From assembly GCF_943181435.1 (NCBI RefSeq), contig NZ_OW969598.1, positions 1 to 64,000 of the forward strand: a stretch of DNA of 64,000 nt. Direction: 5' to 3'. The notes under the pieces were generated by a model. It was given only the letters and a program-made list of their open reading frames with translations, was not told where the DNA came from and searched no databases. The stretch is from Neisseria sp. Marseille-Q6792 (GTDB lineage: Bacteria > Pseudomonadota > Gammaproteobacteria > Burkholderiales > Neisseriaceae). This document shows positions 7,446-15,706 of the stretch, piece after piece; position 1 is the stretch's first letter, and every line of letters starts with the position of its first letter. The position numbers and the translations under genes are program-made.

Positions 7446-9032
7446 CTAGAGGAAGAAAATCATTGCCGTGACGACGGCAATCACGCCGTAAATCGCCATC
7501 GGGATAACGGTTTTCTTGATAATCGCACCTTCGGAATTTTTCACGTCCAATACGGTACATACGGCGATGATGTTGTTGAGGCACACCATATTGCCCATCG
7601 CGCCGCCGACGGACTGCAACGCCAGAATCAGGGTAACGGACAGGCCGGTATCCAGTGCGATTTGCTGCTGAATCGGGCCGAAAGTCAGGTTGGACACGGT
7701 GTTGGAACCGGAGAAGAACGCGCCGATCGCGCCCAGATACGGCGAGAAATAAACCCAGTGTTCGCCCGCCATTGCGGCAAATTCCTTACCGATGATTTTC
7801 ACCATCGAATTGTCGCCGCCGACCAGCATCAGCTGAACCATAATCAGCGCGCCCATCAGGGCAAGCAGCGGTTTTTTGGTTTGATTGAAGGTTACGGCAT
7901 AAATCGTCCAAGCATCTTTGAATTTGGTCTTATACAGCAGGATGCAGATCCAAACGGTAAAGACAAACGGAATCCAAGCGGGAACGTACAGCGTTTGGTA
8001 GGACGCGCTGACATCTTGTCCGAAAATATTGCCGAAGGTAATCGTCAGGGAGTCGCTGACGGTAATTTTGGACAAATCAAACGGCAGTTGGAAGCTGAAC
8101 CATTCTTCTTTGCTGGTCAAAATGCCTTTGATGCCGATCTGTTTGATGCGCGTAACCACCAGCATGCCGATCAGCATACCCAAAGGGGCGAGTGCTTTGG
8201 CGACTTGGGCGAACGGCACTTTTTCGGCATTCGGGTCTTTGGCGTGGTCTTTGCTCAAGCCCCAGCCTTTATTAGCTGCAAATACGGAAAACATCAGACC
8301 GATTGCGCCGGCAACCAAAGAAGGAAATTCTTCGTTGACCATTGCCAATGCGACATAGGGAAGGGTACAGGAGAAAACGGCAATGGCGACGAAGCCCAAG
8401 TTTTTGCGGATTTCAGACCAAGGTACGATAAAACTCAAGCCGATAACGGGGATGACGAAACCTGCGAAGAAGTGCATCACGCCGGTCTGCCTGCCGATGG
8501 CGAGTATGTCTTCGGCACCCAGGTTCAGCGGTGCAAAACCGAACCAAGTCGGCGTACCGACCGCGCCGAAAGAGACGGGGACGGAGTTCATCACCAAAGT
8601 GAAAATCGCTACTTTCAACGGATTGAAGCCCAAGCTCATCAGAATCGGCGCGGCAATCGCAGCAGGCGTGCCGAAGCCGGATGCGCCTTCAATCATAAAG
8701 GCAAACGACCAGCCGATAATCATCAGTTGCGCTACGGGGTTCGGGCTGATGGTCGCCAACCATTTGCGGATGACATCAATGCAGCCCGTGGTTTCCATCA
8801 TACGGTTGAACATAATCGCGCCGAAAATCACGGTAATCGGCGTGAGCGTTTTGACGAGGCCGGAAGCGGCGGTGGCGTTGAGCAGCATTCCCGCATCGCC
8901 GAAGTAGAAAAGTTTGATGGCGTAAATCAGCACTGCGGTAATCGGCAGCGCGACGTAGGAAGGCATACTGTTTTTTTTCACCATCAGCCAAATCAGCAGG
9001 ACGATGGGGAATATGCTGAGGAAAAGTGCCAT
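7446..9032 (-). CDS. lctP: L-lactate permease
   Basis: A 528-residue inner-membrane transporter of the LctP/LldP family with about 13 hydrophobic segments, importing L-lactate with protons. The stretches EGASGFGTPAAIAAPILMSLGFNP, VSFGAVGTPTWFGF and FFSGSNTVSNLTFGPIQ are family hallmarks. Lactate uptake is important for host colonisation by neisseriae. The gene is monocistronic. A palindrome of the PdhR/LldR type about 95 bp upstream suggests control by a GntR-family regulator; GdhR is reported to repress this gene in the gonococcus. Confidence 0.95.
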   Translation of the reverse strand: MALFLSIFPIVLLIWLMVKKNSMPSYVALPITAVLIYAIKLFYFGDAGMLLNATAASGLVKTLTPITVIFGAIMFNRMMETTGCIDVIRKWLATISPNPVAQLMIIGWSFAFMIEGASGFGTPAAIAAPILMSLGFNPLKVAIFTLVMNSVPVSFGAVGTPTWFGFAPLNLGAEDILAIGRQTGVMHFFAGFVIPVIGLSFIVPWSEIRKNLGFVAIAVFSCTLPYVALAMVNEEFPSLVAGAIGLMFSVFAANKGWGLSKDHAKDPNAEKVPFAQVAKALAPLGMLIGMLVVTRIKQIGIKGILTSKEEWFSFQLPFDLSKITVSDSLTITFGNIFGQDVSASYQTLYVPAWIPFVFTVWICILLYKTKFKDAWTIYAVTFNQTKKPLLALMGALIMVQLMLVGGDNSMVKIIGKEFAAMAGEHWVYFSPYLGAIGAFFSGSNTVSNLTFGPIQQQIALDTGLSVTLILALQSVGGAMGNMVCLNNIIAVCTVLDVKNSEGAIIKKTVIPMAIYGVIAVVTAMIFFL

Positions 9033-9125
9033 AACGAATCCTTTTTAGGCATTTGCATCATAAGGCGCGTTGAGGTTTGGAAAGACGTTCAAATCCCGCA
9101 CACCCGATATTCTGGTTAAAAGATA

Positions 9126-9142
9126 AATTGGTAAGACCAATT
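9126..9142 (-). promoter_or_regulatory. PdhR/LldR/GdhR-type operator of lctP
   Basis: AATTGGTAAGACCAATT is a perfect 7-3-7 palindrome that fits the FadR-subfamily consensus ATTGGTNNNACCAAT. It is centred about 100 bp upstream of the lctP start codon. A CATAAT sequence, read on the minus strand just upstream, could be the -10 box, which would place the operator at the transcription start. Confidence 0.8.
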
Positions 9143-9300
9143 ATTATGCGTTTGCACACTTTACGTAATCTTATGTAATCGGTCAAGCATTTTATCGATA
9201 ATGGTTATTAATGCGGGTTAAGGATGGTGATGATGCGGCGGAGGGAGTGTGGGAAAGGGGCGTGTAAAAAAAGCCGCCCGAAAGGCTTCAGACGGCATTT

Positions 9301-10023
9301 TCAGCATTTTTCCAGCGGCACGAATACCGCGCCGTCCCCGTCCACGCGGAGGATTGAAGCATAGTCGTTATGCCAGTCGCCCAAAACGATGCGGGTAAAG
9401 CCGTTTTCGTGATGGATATGCTCGCGGTGAGTGTGTCCGTGTATCAGCCTTTCCGCACCGAAGGCGCGAACCTGCCGCGCGGTAAAGGCGGCATTGACAT
9501 CCATAATATCGGCGGGCTTGACCTGTTTTTCCATTTTGCTGACACGCCTGATTTTGGCGGCAAGGCGCGTGCGCCACTTCAGGGGCAGCATCAGGAACAG
9601 TTTTTGCAGCCGCCTGCAATGCACGATGCGGCGGAAACGCAGGTATGCCTTGTCGTCGGTGCACAATGTGTCTCCGTGGCAGATGAGGGTTTTGCAGCCG
9701 AACAAGTCCAAAACCGAGTAATCCGGCAGTAGCGTCATGCCCGCACGCCGGCAAAAATCCTGACCGATTAGGAAGTCGCGGTTACCCCTGACAAAGAACA
9801 CGGCAACGCCTTTGTCGGACAATTTCCTGATTTCACGCGCAATCGAAGTATTCAACTCGGAAACTTCGTCATCGCCCACCCAGAAATCAAACAAATCGCC
9901 CAAAATATAAACCGCCCGCGCCTGTCCGGCGGCGGAAGAACGTAAAAAACGCAGCAACAGCGCGGTCAGTTCGGGATGCTTTTCGCTCAAATGCAGGTCG
10001 GAGATGAAATAGGCGGGTTTCAT
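9301..10023 (-). CDS. lpxH: UDP-2,3-diacylglucosamine diphosphatase
   Basis: LpxH hydrolyses UDP-2,3-diacylglucosamine to lipid X in lipid A synthesis, as a peripheral membrane enzyme. From the ATG at 10023 the protein has 240 residues and starts MKPAYFISDLHLSE, which puts metal ligands D9 and H11 where the family has them; an upstream in-frame extension is not conserved. The remaining calcineurin-like metallophosphoesterase motifs are present in order: GDLFDFWVGDDE, GNRD, CHGDTLC and HGHTHRE. A DUS lies just beyond the stop. Confidence 0.95.
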   Translation of the reverse strand: MKPAYFISDLHLSEKHPELTALLLRFLRSSAAGQARAVYILGDLFDFWVGDDEVSELNTSIAREIRKLSDKGVAVFFVRGNRDFLIGQDFCRRAGMTLLPDYSVLDLFGCKTLICHGDTLCTDDKAYLRFRRIVHCRRLQKLFLMLPLKWRTRLAAKIRRVSKMEKQVKPADIMDVNAAFTARQVRAFGAERLIHGHTHREHIHHENGFTRIVLGDWHNDYASILRVDGDGAVFVPLEKC

Positions 10024-10271
10024 AGGCAGGTTTCCAATCGGGCGGATGTTGTAGCGGATTATAACGCGCCCGGCGGCGGGGCAATACGGCAAATGTCGCG
10101 CCAAGCATCGGGCGTTGGCGGAACCGGGGTTCGGGCGCGTTAAAAATGCCATCTGAAGGCTTCAGACGGCATCGCGGGTGCGGGATGCGGTAAGGTTTTG
10201 CCGAAAAGATATGGGGTGGTGCGGCGGGATTTCCGTTAAAATACGCTTCTTTTTTATTTTTTCCGACCATT

Positions 10272-13200
10272 ATGCGCCTGACCCACATCAAACTCTCCGG
10301 CTTCAAATCTTTTACCGACCCGACCACGATTCATGTGCCGGGGCAGCTTGTTGCGGTTATCGGGCCCAACGGCTGCGGCAAGTCGAATGTGATTGACGCG
10401 GTGCGCTGGGTGTTGGGCGAGGCTTCGGCGAAGCAGCTTCGCGGCGAGAGTATGCAGGACGTGATTTTTAACGGTGCGGCGACGCGCCGTCCTGCGCCGA
10501 GGGCTTCGGTGGAGTTGGTATTTGACAACAGCGACCACAGTTTGCAGGGCGCGTGGGGGCAGTACGCCGAGGTAAGCATCAAGCGGCAGCTGACGCGGCA
10601 GGGCGAATCGACTTATTTCATCAACAATCAGACCGTGCGCCGCCGCGACATTACCGATTTGTTTCTGGGTACGGGCGTGGGCGCGCGTGGTTATGCCGTT
10701 ATCGAGCAGGGGATGATTTCGCGCATCATCGAAGCGCGGCCGGAGGAGTTGCGCGCCTATATCGAGGAGGCGGCGGGCGTGTCCAAATATAAGGAACGCC
10801 GCAAGGAGACGGAAGGCCGTCTGAAAGACACGCGCGAGCATTTGCAGCGTTTGGGCGATTTGCAGAACGAGTTGGCGCGTCAGGTGGAAAAGCTGGAGAA
10901 ACAGGCGGAAACCGCCGAACGCTACCAATCCCTGACCGCGCAGTTGAACCAACAACAGGATTTGCTCGATTACGCCCAATGGCGGCAATCGCTTGCCGCC
11001 GCTGACAAGGCGACCGCGCAGCATCAATCTTTGCAGGCGCAGCAGGACGAAACCGCCGCGCAGGTTCAGGCGTTAAACGACGAAGTACACGCCTTGCAGA
11101 CTGCCGAACAGTCGCAGCAGCAGGCGGTACACGAATTGAGCAACAAACGCGGCGTGTTGCGCGAGCAGATTGCCCGTTTGGAAGAACAAATCCGCCATCA
11201 GCAAAACCTGCACCAACGCATCGAACGCGACAAGCAGGCAGCGCAGGCGCAGTTACAACGCATTCATCAAGAGCAGCAGCAAATCCGCGTGCAGCTTGAA
11301 GAAAACGAGTTGCAGGTCGAAGAAAAACAAACCGAGCTGGCGGAATGGGCGATGCAGGTTGCCGAACACGAGGAGCGTCTGCCCGAATTGGAAGAAGCCC
11401 AAGCCACGCTCAACGCCGCCTTCCAAACCCAGCAGGACGAGGCAAACCGTATCCGCCGCGAACTGGCGTTGAAGCAGCAGCAGCTTGCCCATGCCGAACA
11501 AACCGTTGCCAAGCACGAAGAGCGCAAAGGTCGTCTGAAACAGGAAAACCAAGCCCTGAACCTGCCCGACGAAGCGGAAACCGCCGCCGCGCAGGAAGCC
11601 GCCGCCTTGTTGCAAAGCCAGCAAGAGCATTACGAAGAACAAATCATCGCCGCCGAAGAAGCCTTACACGCCGCCCGTGAGGCGTTTCAGACGGCCTCAA
11701 ACCGCTTCCAAAGCCTGAAGCAGCAACACATCACCTTGCAGGCGCAGCAGCAGGCGTTGTCGCAAATCCTGTCGCAACAGCAGGAAGCCGCCGACTTCTG
11801 GCAGGCAACCGACCACGCCGCCGCGCCGCAACTGTGGCAACACATTACCGCGCCTGCTGAGTGGCAGCACGCCCTGTCCGTTATCCTTGCCGAACGCCTG
11901 CACGCCCGCGCCGTGCCGAATAGTTTCGTACCGCCCGAACCTTTGCCGCAGGGGCAGGCGGCTTGGCTTTCAGACGGCCTCTCCGGCGGCATCAAAAAAT
12001 CCCTGCCCGTACAGGCATTGTTGAACCAAATCCAAGCGCAGCCGCCGTTTCAGACGGCATTGCACCACTGGCTCGACGGCGTATTGTGCGCGCCCGATTT
12101 GAGCTACGCCCTCGCGCATCAAAACGATTTGGGCGCACACCAAATCTGGCTTACGCCCGAAGGCCATCAGATCGACAAAGTCAGCGTCCTGCTCTATGCC
12201 AAACCCGCGCAGGAAAGCCTGATTGCCCAAAAAGCGCGCCTTGACGGCATCGCGTCCGAACTGGAAAACCTCGCCCCCGAACTTTCCGCCGCCGAAGCCG
12301 CGTTCAAACAGGCGGATGCCGCCGTGCGCTCGTCCGAAGTGCAGCACAAAAACCTGATGCAGCAGCAACAGCAGCACACACGCCAATACAGTCAGGCGCA
12401 GCAACGCGCCGCCGAACTTCTGGCGCGCACCAACCAAGGGCAAATCCGCCGCGAACACATCGAGCGCGAACTGGCGCAGTTGGCAGAAGAGCAAACCGTG
12501 TTGCAACACACGTCCGACGGGCTTTCAGATGACATCGCCACTTTGCAGGAAGCCGCCGCCGAACTCGAACACCAACAGCAAACCACCGCGCACAGCCGCC
12601 AAGAGCAGCAAGGCCGTCTGAAACAGGCGCAGCTTGCCCTGTTGGAAGCCAACCGCCAATACGGGCTTGCCGAAGTCGCCGTCCACAAGCTCAACCAGCA
12701 AAAACAAAACTACCAGCAGCAAATCGCCCGGCTCGAACAGCAAACCTTGGACTGGCAGGAACGCCAGCAAGAGCTTGCCCTCGCCTATGAAACCGAGTTC
12801 CAAAACGACGAGCAGCACATCAAGCTCGACGAGCTGACTGAAGCCGTGCACACGCTGGACGAAGAATACATCGCCGTGCAGGAAAAACTCGCGCAGATTC
12901 AGGAGCAGGGCAGGGAGCAATACTCCCGCGTACAAACCCTGCAAACCCAGTTGCCGCAGCTTCAGGCCGCCACCCAAACCGCCCTGTTGCAACAACAGGA
13001 AGCCCTGATTAACGCCAAACGCTACCATCAAAACCTGACCGAACGCGCCGCTGATTTGGACGTGCTCGAAGCGTTGGCGAAAGAATCGCCGAAAGTATTG
13101 AACACCAGCATAGGCAGCCTCACCCAGCAAATCGAAGCCCTCGGCGCCGTCAACCTCGCCGCCCTGCAAGAACTCGAAGAAGCGCGCGAACGCGACGGCT

Positions 13201-13757
13201 ACTACCGCAGCCAAAGCGAAGACGTGCAGGCCGCCATCACCCTTTTGGAAGAAGCCATCGCCCAAATCGACGACAAAACCAAAGCGCGTTTCAAAGAAAC
13301 CTTCGACGCCGTCAACGGCAAAGTCCAAACCTTCTTCCCGACCCTGTTCGGCGGCGGCGAAGCCACCCTCAAAATGATAGGCGACGACCTACTGACCGCC
13401 GGTGTGTCCATCATGGCGCGCCCGCCCGGCAAGAAAAACAGCACCATCCACCTTCTCTCCGGCGGCGAAAAAGCCCTTACCGCCATGAGTCTCGTGTTCG
13501 CCCTGTTCAGCCTCAATCCCGCTCCGTTCTGCCTTTTGGACGAAGTCGACGCCCCGCTGGACGACGCCAACACCTCGCGTTTCTGCAACCTGGTCAAAGA
13601 AATGTCGGCGCAAACCCAGTTTCTCTACATCTCCCACAACCGCCTGACCATGGAAATGGCAGAGCAGCTCGTCGGCGTAACCATGCAGGAAAAAGGCGTA
13701 TCGCGCGTCGTTGCCGTGGACATCAAGCAGGCATTGGAAATGGCGGAATCCGTTTGA
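10272..13757 (+). CDS. smc: Chromosome segregation ATPase SMC
   Basis: An 1161-residue SMC protein that compacts and segregates the nucleoid as a dimer with ScpAB. The N-terminal Walker A is GPNGCGKS (31-38). Two long Gln/Glu/Ala-rich coiled coils (about 170-500 and 650-930) surround a hinge around 510-640. The ABC signature LSGGEKALTAMSL falls at about 1061, followed by Walker B FCLLDEVDAPLDDAN. The gene carries five exact DUS cores inside its coding sequence (10816, 11686, 11969, 12049, 12613). It starts with an ATG after a short leader and is monocistronic. Confidence 0.97.
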   Translation: MRLTHIKLSGFKSFTDPTTIHVPGQLVAVIGPNGCGKSNVIDAVRWVLGEASAKQLRGESMQDVIFNGAATRRPAPRASVELVFDNSDHSLQGAWGQYAEVSIKRQLTRQGESTYFINNQTVRRRDITDLFLGTGVGARGYAVIEQGMISRIIEARPEELRAYIEEAAGVSKYKERRKETEGRLKDTREHLQRLGDLQNELARQVEKLEKQAETAERYQSLTAQLNQQQDLLDYAQWRQSLAAADKATAQHQSLQAQQDETAAQVQALNDEVHALQTAEQSQQQAVHELSNKRGVLREQIARLEEQIRHQQNLHQRIERDKQAAQAQLQRIHQEQQQIRVQLEENELQVEEKQTELAEWAMQVAEHEERLPELEEAQATLNAAFQTQQDEANRIRRELALKQQQLAHAEQTVAKHEERKGRLKQENQALNLPDEAETAAAQEAAALLQSQQEHYEEQIIAAEEALHAAREAFQTASNRFQSLKQQHITLQAQQQALSQILSQQQEAADFWQATDHAAAPQLWQHITAPAEWQHALSVILAERLHARAVPNSFVPPEPLPQGQAAWLSDGLSGGIKKSLPVQALLNQIQAQPPFQTALHHWLDGVLCAPDLSYALAHQNDLGAHQIWLTPEGHQIDKVSVLLYAKPAQESLIAQKARLDGIASELENLAPELSAAEAAFKQADAAVRSSEVQHKNLMQQQQQHTRQYSQAQQRAAELLARTNQGQIRREHIERELAQLAEEQTVLQHTSDGLSDDIATLQEAAAELEHQQQTTAHSRQEQQGRLKQAQLALLEANRQYGLAEVAVHKLNQQKQNYQQQIARLEQQTLDWQERQQELALAYETEFQNDEQHIKLDELTEAVHTLDEEYIAVQEKLAQIQEQGREQYSRVQTLQTQLPQLQAATQTALLQQQEALINAKRYHQNLTERAADLDVLEALAKESPKVLNTSIGSLTQQIEALGAVNLAALQELEEARERDGYYRSQSEDVQAAITLLEEAIAQIDDKTKARFKETFDAVNGKVQTFFPTLFGGGEATLKMIGDDLLTAGVSIMARPPGKKNSTIHLLSGGEKALTAMSLVFALFSLNPAPFCLLDEVDAPLDDANTSRFCNLVKEMSAQTQFLYISHNRLTMEMAEQLVGVTMQEKGVSRVVAVDIKQALEMAESV

Positions 13758-13777
13758 AAGGCGTATCGGGATGCAAG

Positions 13778-13810
13778 AAATGCCGTCTGAACAGCGTTCA
13801 GACGGCATTT
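13778..13810. terminator. Bidirectional DUS terminator
   Basis: AAATGCCGTCTGAA...TTCAGACGGCATTT hairpin between convergent smc and the minor pilin gene. Confidence 0.9.
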
Positions 13811-13850
13811 CTATAGATGGTTTAGGCACAATGCCGACTGCAACAGCCAG

Positions 13851-14240
13851 TCAGTCGAAGCCGGGGCAGGATTGGTTTGTACCGGAAGCGGCAATGATAC
13901 CGCCGTCGTTGAGTGTAACGACGCAGGTTTCACCGTCGTTGGTGGCGGGATTGGGCGTTGCCTTAAGGGTGAAATGGTCGGGGCTGACTTCGCTTAAAGT
14001 GATATCGAAATATTCGTTTTGTTCCAGTTTCGTCTGATTGTAGTGTTCAAACGTTCCTTTTTGGCGGTAGTAACGTTCCATGGTTTGCGCGTTGTGCAGC
14101 AGGGTCGTCCTGACTTCCGTCAGGCGGACGCGCCGGGTGTAGGTTTTATAGGAGGGGTAGGCGATGAGCGTCAGGATGCTGAGGATGACGACGGCAATCA
14201 GCAGCTCGGTCAGCGTGAAGCCTTTTTGAACGTTTTTCAT
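13851..14240 (-). CDS. pilV: Type IV minor pilin PilV
   Basis: A 129-residue type IV prepilin. The short leader MKNVQKG is followed by FTLTELLIAVVIL, giving a PilD cleavage site between G7 and F8, the conserved glutamate at mature position 5 and the hydrophobic N-terminal helix. The C-terminal third carries a Cys pair (GETCVVTL and SCPGFD) that would form the D-region disulfide. It matches the neisserial minor pilin PilV, which modulates pilus surface properties and adhesion. It is unlike ComP, whose C-terminal region is longer and richer in cysteine. It is monocistronic, convergent with smc. Confidence 0.88.
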   Translation of the reverse strand: MKNVQKGFTLTELLIAVVILSILTLIAYPSYKTYTRRVRLTEVRTTLLHNAQTMERYYRQKGTFEHYNQTKLEQNEYFDITLSEVSPDHFTLKATPNPATNDGETCVVTLNDGGIIAASGTNQSCPGFD

Positions 14241-14465
14241 AGCAATGTGTTTCCATTTGGTTGTTTGCGGACGGCATTATAACGCCGTATCGGAAATGGC
14301 GGAATATGTAAACGGATTGAAATTTTAGGGAAAGCAGATTGTATAAGCCATTTAAAACAAATGGTTATTTTTATTGTCGGCAGTTTGCCTCCTTGGATGG
14401 GGCAGGGACTTGCGGTAGAATCCGCTTCCGATTTATGGGATTGGCGCATACAGAGAATTGAAAAT

Positions 14466-15638
14466 ATGGCAAAAATGATGAAATGGGCGGCTGTTGCGGC
14501 AGTCGCGGCGGCGGTTTGGGGCGGATGGTCTTATCTGAAGCCCGAGCCGCAGGTTTCTTATATTACGGAAACGGTCAGGCGCGGCGACATCAGCCAGACG
14601 GTTTCTGCGACAGGGGAGATTTCGCCGTCGAATCTGGTATCGGTCGGCGCGCAGGCATCGGGGCAGATTAAGAAACTTTATGTCAAACTCGGACAACAGG
14701 TCAAAAAGGGCGATTTGATTGCGGAAATCAATTCGACCACGCAGACCAACACGCTCAATATGGAAAAATCCAAATTGGAAACGTATCAGGCGAAGCTGGT
14801 GTCGGCACAGATTGCATTGGGCAGTGCGGAGAAGAAATATAAGCGTCAGGCGGCGTTGTGGAAGGATGATGCGACCTCTAAAGAAGATTTGGAAAGCGCG
14901 CAGGATGCGCTTGCCGCCGCCAAAGCCAATGTTGCCGAGCTGAAGGCTTTAATCAGACAGAGCAAAATTTCCATCAATACCGCCGAGTCGGAATTGGGCT
15001 ACACGCGCATTACTGCGACGATGGACGGCACGGTGGTGGCGATTCCCGTGGAAGAAGGGCAAACTGTGAACGCGGCGCAGTCCGCACCGACGATTATCCA
15101 GCTTGCCAATTTGGATATGATGTTGAACAAAATGCAGATTGCCGAGGGCGATATTACCAAGGTGAAGGCGGGGCAGGATATTTCGTTTACGATTTTGTCC
15201 GAACCGGATACGCCGATTAAGGCGAAGCTCGACAGCGTCGACCCCGGGCTGACCACGATGTCGTCGGGCGGCTACAACAGCAGTACGGATACGGCTTCCA
15301 ATGCGGTCTATTATTATGCCCGTTCGTTTGTGCCCAATCCGGACGGCAAACTCGCCACGGGGATGACGACGCAGAATACGGTTGAAATCGACGGTGTGAA
15401 AAATGTGCTGATTATTCCGTCGCTGACCGTGAAAAATCGCGGCGGCAAGGCGTTTGTGCGCGTGTTGGGTGCAGACGGCAAGGCGGCGGAACGCGAAATC
15501 CGAACCGGTATGAAAGACAGTATGAATACCGAAGTGAAAAGCGGTTTGAAAGAGGGGGACAAAGTGGTCATCTCTGAAATGACCGCCGCCGAGCAACAGG
15601 AAAGTAGCGAACGCGTTATGGGCGGCCCGCCGCGCTGA
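14466..15638 (+). CDS. macA: MacA periplasmic adaptor (membrane fusion protein)
   Basis: A 390-residue adaptor that links the MacB pump to a TolC-type outer-membrane channel for efflux of macrolides and other amphiphiles. The ATG at 14466 follows a purine-rich stretch and begins MAKMMKWAAVAAVAAAVWGG, an N-terminal membrane anchor; a longer frame from 14361 is unlikely. Then come a biotinyl-lipoyl-like half (VGAQASGQIKKLYVKLGQQVKKGD), an alpha-hairpin (about 110-185), and the second half with YTRITATMDGTVVAIPVEEGQTV. macB follows after 68 bp that contain a DUS hairpin. The outer-membrane partner (MtrE in Neisseria) is not in the window. Confidence 0.93.
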   Translation: MAKMMKWAAVAAVAAAVWGGWSYLKPEPQVSYITETVRRGDISQTVSATGEISPSNLVSVGAQASGQIKKLYVKLGQQVKKGDLIAEINSTTQTNTLNMEKSKLETYQAKLVSAQIALGSAEKKYKRQAALWKDDATSKEDLESAQDALAAAKANVAELKALIRQSKISINTAESELGYTRITATMDGTVVAIPVEEGQTVNAAQSAPTIIQLANLDMMLNKMQIAEGDITKVKAGQDISFTILSEPDTPIKAKLDSVDPGLTTMSSGGYNSSTDTASNAVYYYARSFVPNPDGKLATGMTTQNTVEIDGVKNVLIIPSLTVKNRGGKAFVRVLGADGKAAEREIRTGMKDSMNTEVKSGLKEGDKVVISEMTAAEQQESSERVMGGPPR

Positions 15639-15647
15639 TAAACGAAT

Positions 15648-15687
15648 ATGCCGTCTGAACACGGAAACGGTTTCAGACGGCATTTGT
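15648..15687 (+). terminator. DUS hairpin between macA and macB
   Basis: A 12-bp inverted DUS stem with a short T run between two genes whose products form one complex. It could attenuate macB relative to macA. Confidence 0.75.
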
Positions 15688-15706
15688 TATTGATTTACGG
15701 AATATT

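Noticed and set aside
7416-9119. Long plus-strand frame of 567 codons opposite lactate permease
   Set aside because: It is the antisense of lctP, which has clear family motifs and a sensible promoter. The antisense product is Asn/His/Gly-rich without recognisable domains.
10254-11027. Minus-strand frame over the smc start
   Set aside because: Antisense shadow of the conserved SMC head; no RBS.
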